Positions 17,641 to 26,929 of a stretch of 64,000 bases of DNA are shown here, one piece after another; the first letter of the stretch is position 1; each line of letters starts with the position of its first letter. The notes beneath the pieces were generated by a model. That model saw only the letters and a program-made list of their open reading frames with translations. It made no database searches and was not told where the DNA came from. This DNA is from Deltaproteobacteria bacterium. GTDB taxonomy: Bacteria; Desulfobacterota; Desulfomonilia; Desulfomonilales; Desulfomonilaceae. The stretch covers positions 79,835 through 143,834 of the forward strand of contig VGSG01000003.1 of the NCBI GenBank assembly GCA_016875095.1. The letters run 5' to 3'. A program made the position numbers and the translations under genes.

Positions 17641-19410
17641 TCAGATCAAACCGGACAAGATGAAAAAGAGCAGCAGGAAAGCCGTGGAAACCGCGGCGCC
17701 GATCCCTACCGGGGAAGCGCCTTTCGCCAGGGTTTGTTTCAGAGCCAGGCTTTCTTCCCGAAGCTCTCCTCCGCGGAGTCCCAGGGCCAGCCAGATGGGA
17801 TAGAGGAAGACCTGGGCCAAACGAAAGGGGAGATCCCGCGACCGGCGGCCCAGCCACCCGGCCAGCCCCACGCTGAAGACCTGCTCGGCACGCTCGTTCA
17901 ATCCGTTCAGGCCCCGGTCCATGACTCGATAGAAAAGTTGTCCGCCCTTGCGGTAGAACCAGTCCGTATCAATTGAAATCGTTTCGGTCCGCTTAAGCAA
18001 ACGGAGGAAAAGGAAGAAGACGAGAGCTGAAAACATGAGAAGCTGGAGCTGGCTTACCACATGGTGAAAGGTATACGCCTGATAGGTGACTTCAAAAGGC
18101 AGAATCTGATAGAGCGGCTTGGGATAAACCCCCAGGAAGATACACAAGAAGGACAAGAACCCCATTGCCGCCAACATGGACTTGTTGGTTTCACCCGGCC
18201 GGAGCCCTTTGTCTTTGGCAAAGAACACAAAATAGGGAAACTTGATCCCTGCATGAAGGAAAACCCCTGCCGATGCTATCTCCAATAGCAGCCAAACCCA
18301 GGCCAGATGCTGTTGGATGGCGCCTTGAATGATCAAGGACTTGCTGGTAAACCCACTGGTCCCAGGGAAGGAGGATATGGAGAGAGCACCGATGACTCCA
18401 AAAAACATGGTCCAGGGCATCGTCTTGTACAGCCCCCCAAGGTCCGTACACTTACTCTTGCCGGTCATGGCCAATACCGCTCCGGCCGACATCCATAGCA
18501 GGGCCTTATAAATGATATGGCAGAAGGCATGGGCAATGCTGCCGTTTAGGGACATCATCGTTCCTATGCCTACACCGGCGACCATAAATCCAACCTGGTT
18601 GATGATGCTGTACGCGAGAATTCTTCTCATGTCATTTTCTAACAGAGCGTAAATAATCCCATATATTGTCATCAAGCACCCGACGAAGATGAGCGCTTCC
18701 CACCCTTGATACCCTCGGACTAAAGTATAAACCGCAGTCTTGGTCGTATAGGCACTCAAGATAACCCCGCCGGTAACCGTGGATTCCGGATAAGCATCTG
18801 AAAGCCACGCGGAAAGGGGGGGGGCGGCTGCGTTAACCAAGAAACCGAGCAAGATTAGACCGGTTCCCCAGTTCCTTTCAGCCATCGCATCAAAGGACAC
18901 GGAGCCCGTCTGAGAAATATAAATTACGATTCCGGCCAACAGGCAAAGACCACCAAAAACGTGTACCAGGATGTAGCGTAGACCGGCAGCTAATGCCTTT
19001 TCGGTTTTTCGGGCTAAAATCAAAAAGGTCGAAGAAACCGCCATGGCCTCCCAAAAAAGATACAATGAAACCAGATCACCGGAGAAAACAACGCCCAGAG
19101 CACTTCCCACGTAAACGAGGGCGGCCAGATGTTGAGTGTTGTCTCTTAAATGAAAGGCGTAAAGGAACGCAGCAAAAGCATTCAAGGTGAAAATATATCC
19201 AAAAACCTTGCTGATTTTATCTACACGCAAAAGGGTCAGGTTGAAACCAAAGAAATGAAAATGCCACGAAGCACCCGTCTCTAATTGCAGAATTAGACCA
19301 AAGGCGGCAAGCGGCAAGAGCACTACGAAAATGTTTTTGAACTTACTCCTAAAACAGGGGACCAACAAAGCGCCCAGGATAAGAATAGCGGCGGGTGGTA
19401 TGTTATTCAT
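17641..19410 (-). CDS. Mrp-type antiporter subunit D / NuoL-M-N family protein (third copy)
   Basis: A 589-residue protein with about fourteen hydrophobic helices, the proton-conducting fold of complex I and Mrp antiporters. The conserved Glu lies in LYLFWEAMAV and the Lys in SAYTTKTAVYTLV. It is longer than typical MrpD because of a C-terminal extension (about residues 470-589) with an amphipathic stretch and a last membrane helix, reminiscent of the NuoL/MrpA lateral arm. Its start overlaps the stop of the small membrane protein by eight bases. Probable role: ion-translocating subunit of the antiporter complex. Confidence 0.85.
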   Translation of the reverse strand: MNNIPPAAILILGALLVPCFRSKFKNIFVVLLPLAAFGLILQLETGASWHFHFFGFNLTLLRVDKISKVFGYIFTLNAFAAFLYAFHLRDNTQHLAALVYVGSALGVVFSGDLVSLYLFWEAMAVSSTFLILARKTEKALAAGLRYILVHVFGGLCLLAGIVIYISQTGSVSFDAMAERNWGTGLILLGFLVNAAAPPLSAWLSDAYPESTVTGGVILSAYTTKTAVYTLVRGYQGWEALIFVGCLMTIYGIIYALLENDMRRILAYSIINQVGFMVAGVGIGTMMSLNGSIAHAFCHIIYKALLWMSAGAVLAMTGKSKCTDLGGLYKTMPWTMFFGVIGALSISSFPGTSGFTSKSLIIQGAIQQHLAWVWLLLEIASAGVFLHAGIKFPYFVFFAKDKGLRPGETNKSMLAAMGFLSFLCIFLGVYPKPLYQILPFEVTYQAYTFHHVVSQLQLLMFSALVFFLFLRLLKRTETISIDTDWFYRKGGQLFYRVMDRGLNGLNERAEQVFSVGLAGWLGRRSRDLPFRLAQVFLYPIWLALGLRGGELREESLALKQTLAKGASPVGIGAAVSTAFLLLFFILSGLI

Positions 19411-19654
19411 AGTAGTTCTCCGGCGCCTTCAGAAAGAAACCGGCCACTTTGGACAGCAGGATAAGAACCGCACAAGAAACGAAACCGAGCAAGGAATAGA
19501 AACCCCAAAAACCATCAAGCCCGAAATGAGCCTCCGCAGGTAAGAAAAAATCTACTGAAACCAGTAAACCGCAGACCCCGTAAAGGGAAATCCAAAGTTT
19601 TCTGATGTTCCCCGCTCTGTCAAAAAAGTCCATTTTCTCTTTCGAGTCCTTCAC
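19403..19654 (-). CDS. Small two-helix membrane protein of the antiporter operon
   Basis: An 83-residue protein with a charged N-terminus and two hydrophobic helices (about residues 19-38 and 48-70). It overlaps the next gene by eight bases and follows the second D-type gene by 12 bases. I know of no named family; the position between two large D-type subunits suggests an accessory or assembly subunit. Confidence 0.72.
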   Translation of the reverse strand: MKDSKEKMDFFDRAGNIRKLWISLYGVCGLLVSVDFFLPAEAHFGLDGFWGFYSLLGFVSCAVLILLSKVAGFFLKAPENYYE

Positions 19655-19666
19655 GTATTCGCCTCC

Positions 19667-21130
19667 TCACGGAGCTGCCAGTTCCGCCAGTCGCAGAAAT
19701 GGAAAAGGAGAAAAGAACAACACAATGGAACAGACAGCCGTTATGACGAGTGGAACAAGGCACCATAGAGGAGCCTCCCTGGTGGTGTTCTGGAAGAGGC
19801 TCTGAGCCTCCTGGCAGAAAAAAGCCCGGTACACGATGGGGAAAAAATAGGCCGCATTCAGTAGGGAACTGACCAGAAGGATGACCAGCAAAGGCCATTG
19901 ATGAGCTTGCAGCGTCCCCAAGACCAGATACCATTTACTTAGAAATCCTCCGGCAGGCGGCAACCCGATCACACTCAGGGCCCCCACAAAGAAGGCGGCC
20001 ATGGTTACCGGCATCTGTTTGCCGATACCAACCATTCCACTGATGTGCTTCTTCCCTGTGGCCACAAAGATGGCCCCGGCACAAAAAAAGAGCGTGATCT
20101 TGCCGAAGGCGTGCATAGCGATATGAACCATACCGCCCGTGAGGCCTTTGGGTGAAAGCAGAGCCACTCCAAGCACGATGTACGACAACTGACCGATGGT
20201 GGAGAAGGCCAGGAGGCGTTTCAGTTCGTTCTGGGTCAGGGCGATCAGAGAAGCGACGATAATCGTAAAGGCCGCCACGTAGGCCACCGCGGTTCCTAGA
20301 TGGAGGGAGGCGAGCAGGTCAAGGCCGAACACCTCGGTGAGGACCCGAAGGATGCAAAAGACCCCAACCTTGACCACGGCCACGGCATGCAGCAGGGCGC
20401 TCACCGGTGTAGGCGCCACCATCGCCGCGGGCAGCCACGCGTGCAGGGGCATGATCGCAGCCTTGGTGAAGCCGAATAAGAAGATAAACAACAGGATTCC
20501 CAGCAGGAACGGCGAGCCCGAGCGCGGGAGAAACCCTTGCCCCGAGAATTCCAGCGTTCCGGACAGGTGATAGGATAGGACCATGGCCGGCAAGACCAGC
20601 CCAATGGAGGCGCCCACTATATACAGAAGATACTTTCGGCCCGAGCGCCGCGCCTCGGCATCCTGGTGGTGGGTGACCAGGGGATAGGTGGCAAAGGAAA
20701 GCATTTCGTAGAAAAGATACAGGGTGAAAAGATTGGCGGAAAAGGCTGCGCCGATGGTGGCGGAAAGGGCTACGGCGAAGAAGCAAAAATAACGGGTCTG
20801 GCTGTGCTCCTTCAGTCCCCGCATATAGCCTATGGAATACGCCGAGGTGATGATCCACAGCGAGGAGGCCACAAGGGCGAAGAGCATTCCCAGGGCGTCC
20901 ACCCTCAGGCGGAAGGCCACCCCGGGGAGGACTTCCGCAAGGGTGCAAACCACCGTCCGGCCTTCGAGGACGGTCGGCAGCATGGAAAGCACGATCAAAA
21001 ACTTCAGACCCGCGGCCACAAAGGTCCAGGCCTCCCGAACGTTGGCGTTACGGCTGGAAATCAGAATCGGGACTACCCCGAGGGAAACCAGGACGGCGAT
21101 GAGCGGTCTTATGGAATAGAGCGGTTCCAC
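19667..21130 (-). CDS. mrpD: Mrp-type antiporter subunit D (second copy)
   Basis: A 487-residue, fourteen-helix proton-conducting antiporter protein. The conserved Glu is in LYLFYEMLSF and the transmembrane Lys in AVVKVGVFC; the helix-7/8 region has the HAWLPAAM signature of the NuoM/MrpD group. It starts 16 bases downstream of the first D gene and is part of the same polycistronic unit. It cannot be separated from NuoM/N or HyfF-like proteins by motif alone, but context says Mrp-like. Confidence 0.87.
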   Translation of the reverse strand: MEPLYSIRPLIAVLVSLGVVPILISSRNANVREAWTFVAAGLKFLIVLSMLPTVLEGRTVVCTLAEVLPGVAFRLRVDALGMLFALVASSLWIITSAYSIGYMRGLKEHSQTRYFCFFAVALSATIGAAFSANLFTLYLFYEMLSFATYPLVTHHQDAEARRSGRKYLLYIVGASIGLVLPAMVLSYHLSGTLEFSGQGFLPRSGSPFLLGILLFIFLFGFTKAAIMPLHAWLPAAMVAPTPVSALLHAVAVVKVGVFCILRVLTEVFGLDLLASLHLGTAVAYVAAFTIIVASLIALTQNELKRLLAFSTIGQLSYIVLGVALLSPKGLTGGMVHIAMHAFGKITLFFCAGAIFVATGKKHISGMVGIGKQMPVTMAAFFVGALSVIGLPPAGGFLSKWYLVLGTLQAHQWPLLVILLVSSLLNAAYFFPIVYRAFFCQEAQSLFQNTTREAPLWCLVPLVITAVCSIVLFFSPFPFLRLAELAAP

Positions 21131-21146
21131 GTCAGTCCACCTGCTT

Positions 21147-22646
21147 TCAGAACATCATTGCCGGAACAGCGTGGCGAATCACACGACCGACGATTTGTCC
21201 GGTATACAAGCCTACCAAGATCAAGCCCAAGGCCGTGATCCAAAGCGGCGCCAGCATGCCGAGCGGAGCTTCCCGGACGGTGGTAGTCCCGTCCTGGCCG
21301 TGAGTCGGGCCGTGGGGTGCCCCGAGGGGTTCGAAATAGCCCATCTCGAAAATCCGGAAGAAAAGGACCACGCTCACCAGGCTGCTGAAAAGCAGAGCCG
21401 CCAGAAAACCGTAATGACCGCCCTGGATCGCCCCCAGCAAAAGATACCACTTGCTGAAGAACCCGCAGGTCGGCGGGACTCCGATGATCGACAGGGCCCC
21501 TACGACCAGAGCCCCCATGGTCCAGGGCATGGTGCGAAAGAGGCCCGGAAGGCTTTCCCACCGGCTGTTCCCTTTTGCATAGACGATGTTTCCCACGGCG
21601 AGAAAGAGGCAGAGTGTCATCAGTGCGTCGTTTACGATATGCAGGACCGCCCCGGTGAACCCCGGACGGTTTCCCAGCCAGAATCCGCCCACCATATAGC
21701 CTACCTCGGCCACCACGATGAAGGTCAGCATCCGCTTCACGTCCTTTTCGGCCAGTGCCAGCACGGACCCGGCCACGATGGCGATCACCGCCAGCCAGAC
21801 CACCGCCTCGTTCAACCCGAGGACCCCGAAGGCGTAATCGACCGTGAAGACGGTCACGACCATGCGGATCATGACGTAAACCATCACCTTGGTCATCAGG
21901 GGGGCCACCAGGCTGCTCACAGGAGAGGGCGCATAGGTGTAGGCGTTTGGCAGCCAGGCATGGAGCGGGAAGAAACCCATCTTGAGCCATATTCCGACCA
22001 TCATAATCACAAAGGCCACGGTTACCACTTTAGACCCGTGGAGGGGCGGCAGTAAGCGGGCGATATCCTCCATGTTCAACGAACCGGTGACGATGTACAG
22101 GTAGCCGACCCCGAGGAGATAAAAGCACGCCCCGATAGTACCCATGAAGATGTAATTGAGGCTGGATAGCGGCGCTCGGCCTTTTCCCATGGCGATCAGG
22201 GCATAACCGGTAATTGCGGCGATTTCTAAAAGCACGTACAGGTTGAAAGCGTCGCCGGTAACCACCATCCCCAGCAGCCCGGTCACGAACAACACATAGA
22301 GCGTATAAAATGGGCCGGCTCTCTCCGGGAAGTCCTTTTTCACATGAGTTCGGGCCGCCGTCAGGTTGATGAAGCCCACCACGGAAACCACGGCCAAGAC
22401 CAGCGCGTTCAGGTGATCCACCTGATAGCAGATGCCCCAGGGTGGCGCCCAGCCTCCCAGCCGGTAGGAAACCGGTCCGCCGCCTATCACGATGCTCAGT
22501 AACCCCAAAGAAACCAGAAGGCTTGCGCCCAGGGCGGCCACGGCGAGCGGGAAACAACACGCCGGACGGAGCCAGCCGGCGGCGCTGATGAAAAAAGAAG
22601 CCAACAGGGGGAGTATGACCAGAAGGGCGGGATAGTGTTCGCTCAT
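21147..22646 (-). CDS. mrpD: Mrp-type antiporter subunit D (first copy)
   Basis: A 499-residue membrane protein of the proton-conducting family, with Glu in LYVLLEIAAI, Lys in LMTKVMVYV and the HAWLPNAY motif. It directly follows the C subunit with a four-base ATGA overlap (22643-22646), the canonical C-D arrangement. In an Mrp complex it carries one of the ion channels exchanging Na+ for H+ across the cytoplasmic membrane. This copy is the best candidate for true MrpD/MbhH. Confidence 0.9.
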   Translation of the reverse strand: MSEHYPALLVILPLLASFFISAAGWLRPACCFPLAVAALGASLLVSLGLLSIVIGGGPVSYRLGGWAPPWGICYQVDHLNALVLAVVSVVGFINLTAARTHVKKDFPERAGPFYTLYVLFVTGLLGMVVTGDAFNLYVLLEIAAITGYALIAMGKGRAPLSSLNYIFMGTIGACFYLLGVGYLYIVTGSLNMEDIARLLPPLHGSKVVTVAFVIMMVGIWLKMGFFPLHAWLPNAYTYAPSPVSSLVAPLMTKVMVYVMIRMVVTVFTVDYAFGVLGLNEAVVWLAVIAIVAGSVLALAEKDVKRMLTFIVVAEVGYMVGGFWLGNRPGFTGAVLHIVNDALMTLCLFLAVGNIVYAKGNSRWESLPGLFRTMPWTMGALVVGALSIIGVPPTCGFFSKWYLLLGAIQGGHYGFLAALLFSSLVSVVLFFRIFEMGYFEPLGAPHGPTHGQDGTTTVREAPLGMLAPLWITALGLILVGLYTGQIVGRVIRHAVPAMMF

Positions 22647-23038
22647 GGTTCTCGAATCTGCTTTAGGATTTCGTCTTCTTCCAGGGTCAAGTAACGATGA
22701 TAAACCTTGATGGCAACGGCCAGGGCCACGCCCAGGGTGGCCACCGAGACCACAATGGCGGTGAGCATCAGGACGTGCGGCAGGGGGTTGATGTAATCGG
22801 CCGCTCGAACTGCCTGGTGGGCGGCGTCGTGGCTGTGCTCGATGATCGGAATAGTGGCCCCCTTCTTGACCCCGGTGGAAATGTAGAACAGGATGATCGC
22901 GGTCTGAAAAATGTTCATGCCCACGATCTTTTTCACCAGGTTGTTCTTGGCGATCATCGCGTAGAGGCCGATCATCATCAGCGTGATGTAGATCCAGTAG
23001 TTGTATTTCCCAATGATCAGACGGAGGAATTCTTCCAC
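22643..23038 (-). CDS. mrpC: Mrp-type antiporter subunit C (NuoK-like)
   Basis: A 131-residue three-helix protein with the NuoK/MrpC pattern: helix 1 (YITLMMIGLYAM), helix 2 starting GMNIFQTAIILFYI, and helix 3 (PHVLMLTAIVVSVATLGVALAV). The loop between helices 2 and 3 is longer than usual and His-rich (EHSHDAAHQ). It is overlapped by the D gene and lies three bases after the B gene. Confidence 0.9.
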   Translation of the reverse strand: MEEFLRLIIGKYNYWIYITLMMIGLYAMIAKNNLVKKIVGMNIFQTAIILFYISTGVKKGATIPIIEHSHDAAHQAVRAADYINPLPHVLMLTAIVVSVATLGVALAVAIKVYHRYLTLEEDEILKQIREP

Positions 23039-23041
23039 GGC

Positions 23042-23872
23042 CTACAACCCCTCGTCATATCGGCCCAATGAGGCCAGATTCTTGAAGATCCAGACCATGG
23101 TACCCATGACCGCCATGCCCACTCCCACCTCAACGAGGAAGATCCCATGGGATCGAGCCATGATCGGTCCTCCCGGCAGCAGGGCGGCAAGGGCCTGATA
23201 GTCCAGAAAGTTATATCCCAGGACTAGACATAGGGCCCCGGTCCCGGCGTAGATCAGCACTCCGAAGGGGCTGAAAAGGGCGCTGGCCTTTTCCCCCATA
23301 CGCTGCAGGGCGGTCCGCAGGTTGTGGGAGACAGAAAGCAGGATAATGCTCGCCCCGAGGATCACGCCCCCCTGAAACCCCCCGCCGGGGCTTTCATGTC
23401 CGTGGGCGATGACGTACAGGCCGAAGAGCTGGATGAAGGGGATCAGATAGCGGCAAACCTTTTCGATGATGAAATCATGGGGCGTCCAGATGCTGTCCAA
23501 CGGTTCGAAGTCCCGCAAGGGCAGGGAAATCTCCCTCCCATCCTTGACCCGGAAGGTCAACCCGGTCAACCGGTGGCGGTACTGCCGGGAGGCCGGCGGT
23601 CGGCGCCGAGATACTCGTAAGAGCAGGAAACACGCCACCCCCGCGGAAAAAATCACTGTGGTCTCAAACATGGTATCGAAGCCACGGTAATCGGCCAGCA
23701 CCGAGGTCACCGCATTGGGCACCGCGGTTTCCTCCACCGTCTTCTCAATGTACCGAGGCGAGACGTGGAGGCTCGCTGGAGAAGCAGGGTCCCCGAACGG
23801 GGGAAAATCGACTGTGGCATAGACCAGGACCGCTCCCACCAGCACGACAATGATCAGTCCCAGGGTTTTCAA
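23042..23872 (-). CDS. mrpB: Mrp antiporter subunit B with N-terminal MbhE-like domain
   Basis: A 276-residue product. The N-terminal 85 residues (two helices around a periplasmic loop, FPPFGDPASP...) resemble MbhE, the last piece of the MrpA C-terminus; the C-terminal half is the MnhB domain (IIEKVCRYLIPFIQLFGLYVIAHGHESPGGGFQGG). The start is a TTG at 23872 that overlaps the previous stop, with GGAGG eight bases upstream; the longer frame to 23995 reads out-of-frame neighbour DNA and has no membrane character. This gene thus joins MbhE and MbhF functions. Confidence 0.85.
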   Translation of the reverse strand: MKTLGLIIVVLVGAVLVYATVDFPPFGDPASPASLHVSPRYIEKTVEETAVPNAVTSVLADYRGFDTMFETTVIFSAGVACFLLLRVSRRRPPASRQYRHRLTGLTFRVKDGREISLPLRDFEPLDSIWTPHDFIIEKVCRYLIPFIQLFGLYVIAHGHESPGGGFQGGVILGASIILLSVSHNLRTALQRMGEKASALFSPFGVLIYAGTGALCLVLGYNFLDYQALAALLPGGPIMARSHGIFLVEVGVGMAVMGTMVWIFKNLASLGRYDEGL

Positions 23873-24114
23873 TCCTTCGTCCTCCGGGTGGTGTGATACA
23901 CGGCGGCCACGAAAAAGACCGTGCTGACCCCGGCCCCCACCGAGGCTTCTGTGAAGGCCACATCCACGGCCCCCATGATTGTCCAGAGGAGGCACATCAT
24001 GAAACTGTACGCGCCGAACAGAATGGCCGCTCCAAGAAGGTCCCGGATCATGATGGCGCCGATCCCGCAGAAGACCACTAGGGTCAGTATGAGCAGGTCT
24101 AGTTGCCAGATCAT
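23869..24114 (-). CDS. MrpA C-terminal / MbhD-like subunit (DUF4040)
   Basis: An 81-residue, three-helix protein with the DUF4040 pattern (GIGAIMIRDLLGAAILFGAYSFMMCLLW, then DVAFTEASVGAGVSTVFF). In Mrp operons this piece is usually the C-terminal part of MrpA; here it is a separate gene as in Mbh complexes (MbhD). The Glu in FTEASVG is conserved in the family and is thought to belong to the ion path. It lies four bases after the G gene. Confidence 0.85.
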   Translation of the reverse strand: MIWQLDLLILTLVVFCGIGAIMIRDLLGAAILFGAYSFMMCLLWTIMGAVDVAFTEASVGAGVSTVFFVAAVYHTTRRTKD

Positions 24115-24118
24115 GGGC

Positions 24119-24448
24119 CTACCTCCACGGATCTCCTTTCTTCCAGGGCTCCAGGCCCGCCCGGAACCCGGCGTCCACGATGGCGTGGGTGGCCGTAGGG
24201 CTGGCTAGAAAAACGAAAACCACGATCAATATCAACTTCAAACCGGTCAGCGCGGAACCCAGGGTCACAGGAAACAGTTGATGAATGGCCAGCCCGAGAA
24301 TGACCAGCAACGCCCCCATGGTGTCCAGCTTGCCGGCTGGATGCAGGCGTGAATAAAAGTCGGGGAAACGCAGGAGACCCAAAGTCCCGCCCGCGAAAAA
24401 CACCAGCCCGGCCACCACGCAAACGATGACTATCAGAGCGATCACCAT
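24119..24448 (-). CDS. mrpG: Mrp-type antiporter subunit G
   Basis: A 109-residue, three-helix protein with the MnhG/MbhC signature GTLGLLRFPDFYSRLHPAGKLDTMG and SPTATHAI near the end. It is a small structural subunit of the antiporter membrane arm. It is preceded by a 36-base gap from the F gene. Confidence 0.9.
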   Translation of the reverse strand: MVIALIVIVCVVAGLVFFAGGTLGLLRFPDFYSRLHPAGKLDTMGALLVILGLAIHQLFPVTLGSALTGLKLILIVVFVFLASPTATHAIVDAGFRAGLEPWKKGDPWR

Positions 24449-24484
24449 ACTCCTCCTCTTATTGGAGCGCCGGACCTCCCGCCG

Positions 24485-24769
24485 CTAATAGGGTTTTTCA
24501 TAATGGAGCCCTTTCCGCTTCTGAAAATACCGGGCGGCAGCGAGGACCGCGATGAAATTCAACAGAGCGTAGGCCAGCGCGATGTCAACGAACATGTCCA
24601 GCCTGTGATACAGCAGGCCGATCAAAATGAGCAACACCGTCGTCTTGGTCCCGATGGCGTTCACGCCGATCATCCGGTCCGGCACCGTGGGACCGAAAAT
24701 CCCCCGGTAAAGTGAAAGCATCATCAGGCCACCCAGAAATAGACTGCATCCCAGGAAAAAGTCGTTCAC
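24485..24769 (-). CDS. mrpF: Mrp-type antiporter subunit F
   Basis: A 94-residue, three-helix protein with the MnhF/MbhB signature: GPTVPDRMIGVNAIGTKT and DIALAYALLNFIAVLA. Its start follows the E gene stop by three bases. The conserved Asp in VPDRM and DIALAY fit the family. Confidence 0.9.
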   Translation of the reverse strand: MNDFFLGCSLFLGGLMMLSLYRGIFGPTVPDRMIGVNAIGTKTTVLLILIGLLYHRLDMFVDIALAYALLNFIAVLAAARYFQKRKGLHYEKPY

Positions 24770-24772
24770 CCT

Positions 24773-25348
24773 TTACTCCTCCCCAAAGGCCCGGGCGACG
24801 CGTCGCTCCATCTCCCCAGGCAGGGCGTCCCGAGTAACACGGTCGATGGCGTGCACGCTGAAATCCCGATGAAAATCGACGTAGATCGTGATTGTCCCCG
24901 GCGTCAGAGTGATCGAATTGGCAAAGGTCACTTGAGCCAGTTCGTCCTTCAAACGGGTCCGGAATTGGAGCACCTGCGGGTCGATCAATTCCGGCATCCG
25001 GGGGTGAAACGAAAGATATAATAAATGCAGAGCAGATAGCAAAATCTCATACAGCAGCCAGGGTAGATACCGCACAAAACCGAAACCTATCCGGAAGGTT
25101 CTTCCAGTCACGGGTGCGGCGAAGAGGAGGTCCGCGGAAAAATACGACACGAGCGCGCACGAAAGTACGCCCAACACCAGGTGAAAGGGGTCGAATTTTC
25201 CGGACAGGACGCACCAGAGCCCCAGCATAATGATGAACGTGGCCCCGTAAGCGGAGGCGCTCCCTTTTTTCTTTTGAAGCGGCGGCTTCTCTGGCTTCGG
25301 CTCTTCGGACGAATCATCGGGGGCCATAATCGGCAAATGGCGTCTCAT
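24773..25348 (-). CDS. mrpE: Mrp-type antiporter subunit E (first gene of operon)
   Basis: A 191-residue protein with a polar N-terminal stretch of about 30 residues, two or three hydrophobic helices and a cytosolic C-terminal domain with LTPGTITIYVDFHRDFSVHAID, the hallmark of MnhE/MbhA. The start ATG at 25348 has GAGAGG upstream. It is the promoter-proximal gene of the unit running to 17641 or 17142. The nearest upstream gene ends 61 bases away, so a promoter could lie in 25349-25409 or transcription may continue from the DASS gene. Confidence 0.9.
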   Translation of the reverse strand: MRRHLPIMAPDDSSEEPKPEKPPLQKKKGSASAYGATFIIMLGLWCVLSGKFDPFHLVLGVLSCALVSYFSADLLFAAPVTGRTFRIGFGFVRYLPWLLYEILLSALHLLYLSFHPRMPELIDPQVLQFRTRLKDELAQVTFANSITLTPGTITIYVDFHRDFSVHAIDRVTRDALPGEMERRVARAFGEE

Positions 25349-25409
25349 AGCGCGTTCCTCTCTCGTCCCAGTTTCGTAAGCGATCCAGGGCGCCCCGGCG
25401 TCAGCGGGC

Positions 25410-26882
25410 TCATTTGATCGTGATGGGCATACCCATTATGGGCCAAATCACCGCCGCGGCCAACCCAATGACCACCATCAGCATCGCACTCGCAGGAATG
25501 CCATACATGAAAAACTCCCCACCAGTAAACTGTTTTGAATCATAGGCGATGGCATTAGGAGCCGCGCCCACCAGGAGAAGGAACGGCATGCCCGCTGTAA
25601 CCAGAGAGGCGAACATCACCACTTCCGGGGCCACGCCCAAGTACTTAGCGATTACGAGCGCCACCGGAAGCGATATGGCTATGGCGGCGACGTTCATGAT
25701 GAAGTTGGTCATCACCATCACGAAGAAAGCGATACTCAGCACAAATATGAACCAGTTCGCCTTCTGGAACATCGCCAGCCAGTTGACAGCGAGCCACTGG
25801 GCAGCGCCGGTCTCCCACAGACAGAAACCGATACTCATGGCGCCGGAGAAGAGCAGGATGATGTTCCAAGGAATTACTTCCAGGTCGCTGAGATCCAGAA
25901 TTTTGAACACAAAGAAAAGAACCGTTGAAATGAGAAAGATAGCCGACTTGTCCAGTTGCTGAAGCGGCAGAATCATGACCTGCAATGACATGACCACAAT
26001 CGCCGCGATAACTATAATCAGCGCAATGATCTCGTTCTTTGTCATGGGACCGAGATCCACGCTCAGTTCTTGCACGCGTTCCTTAAGGCCGGGGATCACG
26101 GCTTTTTCAGGTCTGAAAAAAATCACGAAAAAGCCCCAGAGCAGGAAGACCATGAGCCAGCCTACGGGCGCCATGTAGTAGGATAACTCGAAGAAGCTCA
26201 CGTCTTTGCCTACCATCTCTTTGAAGAATCCGAGAGCCACAATACCGCGGGCCGCGCCGAGCAGCGTGATGATACTCCCCGCGCCACACACGTAAGCCAT
26301 GCCGATGAAGAGGCCCTTACCGAACTTGGTGGGTTTGTCGCCCTCACCATAAAGTCCGTATATGGCAAGAAGCAGGGGGTAGACCGTGGCCGCTACGCCC
26401 GTGTGCGCCATCACATGGGTTAGGAGCGCACACAACACAAAGACTCCCAAGTATATCCTCGTGGTCTTCTCGCCGATCAAAGCCAGCATCTTGTAGGCAA
26501 GGCGCTTGGTCAGGCCTGTCTTTGTGAAGACGATGCCGATCACGAGCGAAGCGAATATGAAGAGGACCGAAGGGTCCATGAAATCCTTGAAAGCAACCTT
26601 GGCAGGCCGAATCATGAACAGCGCCTGCGTTATCCCGATCACCAGGCTCGTGACGCCGATCGGCACCACCTCGAAAACCCACCAGACGCCGGCAAGCGCA
26701 AACACGGCCAGCGCCCCTTTGCCCTGTTCCGACAAAGCAAAATGCTTCCCGACCGGGTCAATCGCATCGGGCCAGGGGGGCGAGTAATATATCACTCCGA
26801 AAAGACCGACACCGACCAACATCGCGATCAGACGTGTCCAGTCAATTCTTGACTGCGCAGAAGTCAACACGTCGGCTGTCAT
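25410..26882 (-). CDS. DASS (SLC13) family anion:Na+ symporter
   Basis: A 490-residue, about twelve-helix protein with DASS features: VWWVFEVVPIGVTSLVIG, DPSVLFIFASLVIGIVFTKTGLTKRLAYKML and two SNT-type turns (AHTGVAATV and MTNFIMNVAAIAISLPVA). Such carriers take up dicarboxylates or sulfate with Na+. In a presumptive sulfate reducer either substrate is plausible and the sequence does not decide. Its place just upstream of an Mrp-like Na+/H+ antiporter operon would couple a Na+-driven uptake system with Na+ export. Confidence 0.85.
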   Translation of the reverse strand: MTADVLTSAQSRIDWTRLIAMLVGVGLFGVIYYSPPWPDAIDPVGKHFALSEQGKGALAVFALAGVWWVFEVVPIGVTSLVIGITQALFMIRPAKVAFKDFMDPSVLFIFASLVIGIVFTKTGLTKRLAYKMLALIGEKTTRIYLGVFVLCALLTHVMAHTGVAATVYPLLLAIYGLYGEGDKPTKFGKGLFIGMAYVCGAGSIITLLGAARGIVALGFFKEMVGKDVSFFELSYYMAPVGWLMVFLLWGFFVIFFRPEKAVIPGLKERVQELSVDLGPMTKNEIIALIIVIAAIVVMSLQVMILPLQQLDKSAIFLISTVLFFVFKILDLSDLEVIPWNIILLFSGAMSIGFCLWETGAAQWLAVNWLAMFQKANWFIFVLSIAFFVMVMTNFIMNVAAIAISLPVALVIAKYLGVAPEVVMFASLVTAGMPFLLLVGAAPNAIAYDSKQFTGGEFFMYGIPASAMLMVVIGLAAAVIWPIMGMPITIK

Positions 26883-26929
26883 ATCCTGACTTCTTCTAGC
26901 ATGCTGCCCATGCTCGAAATGTGCTAATG

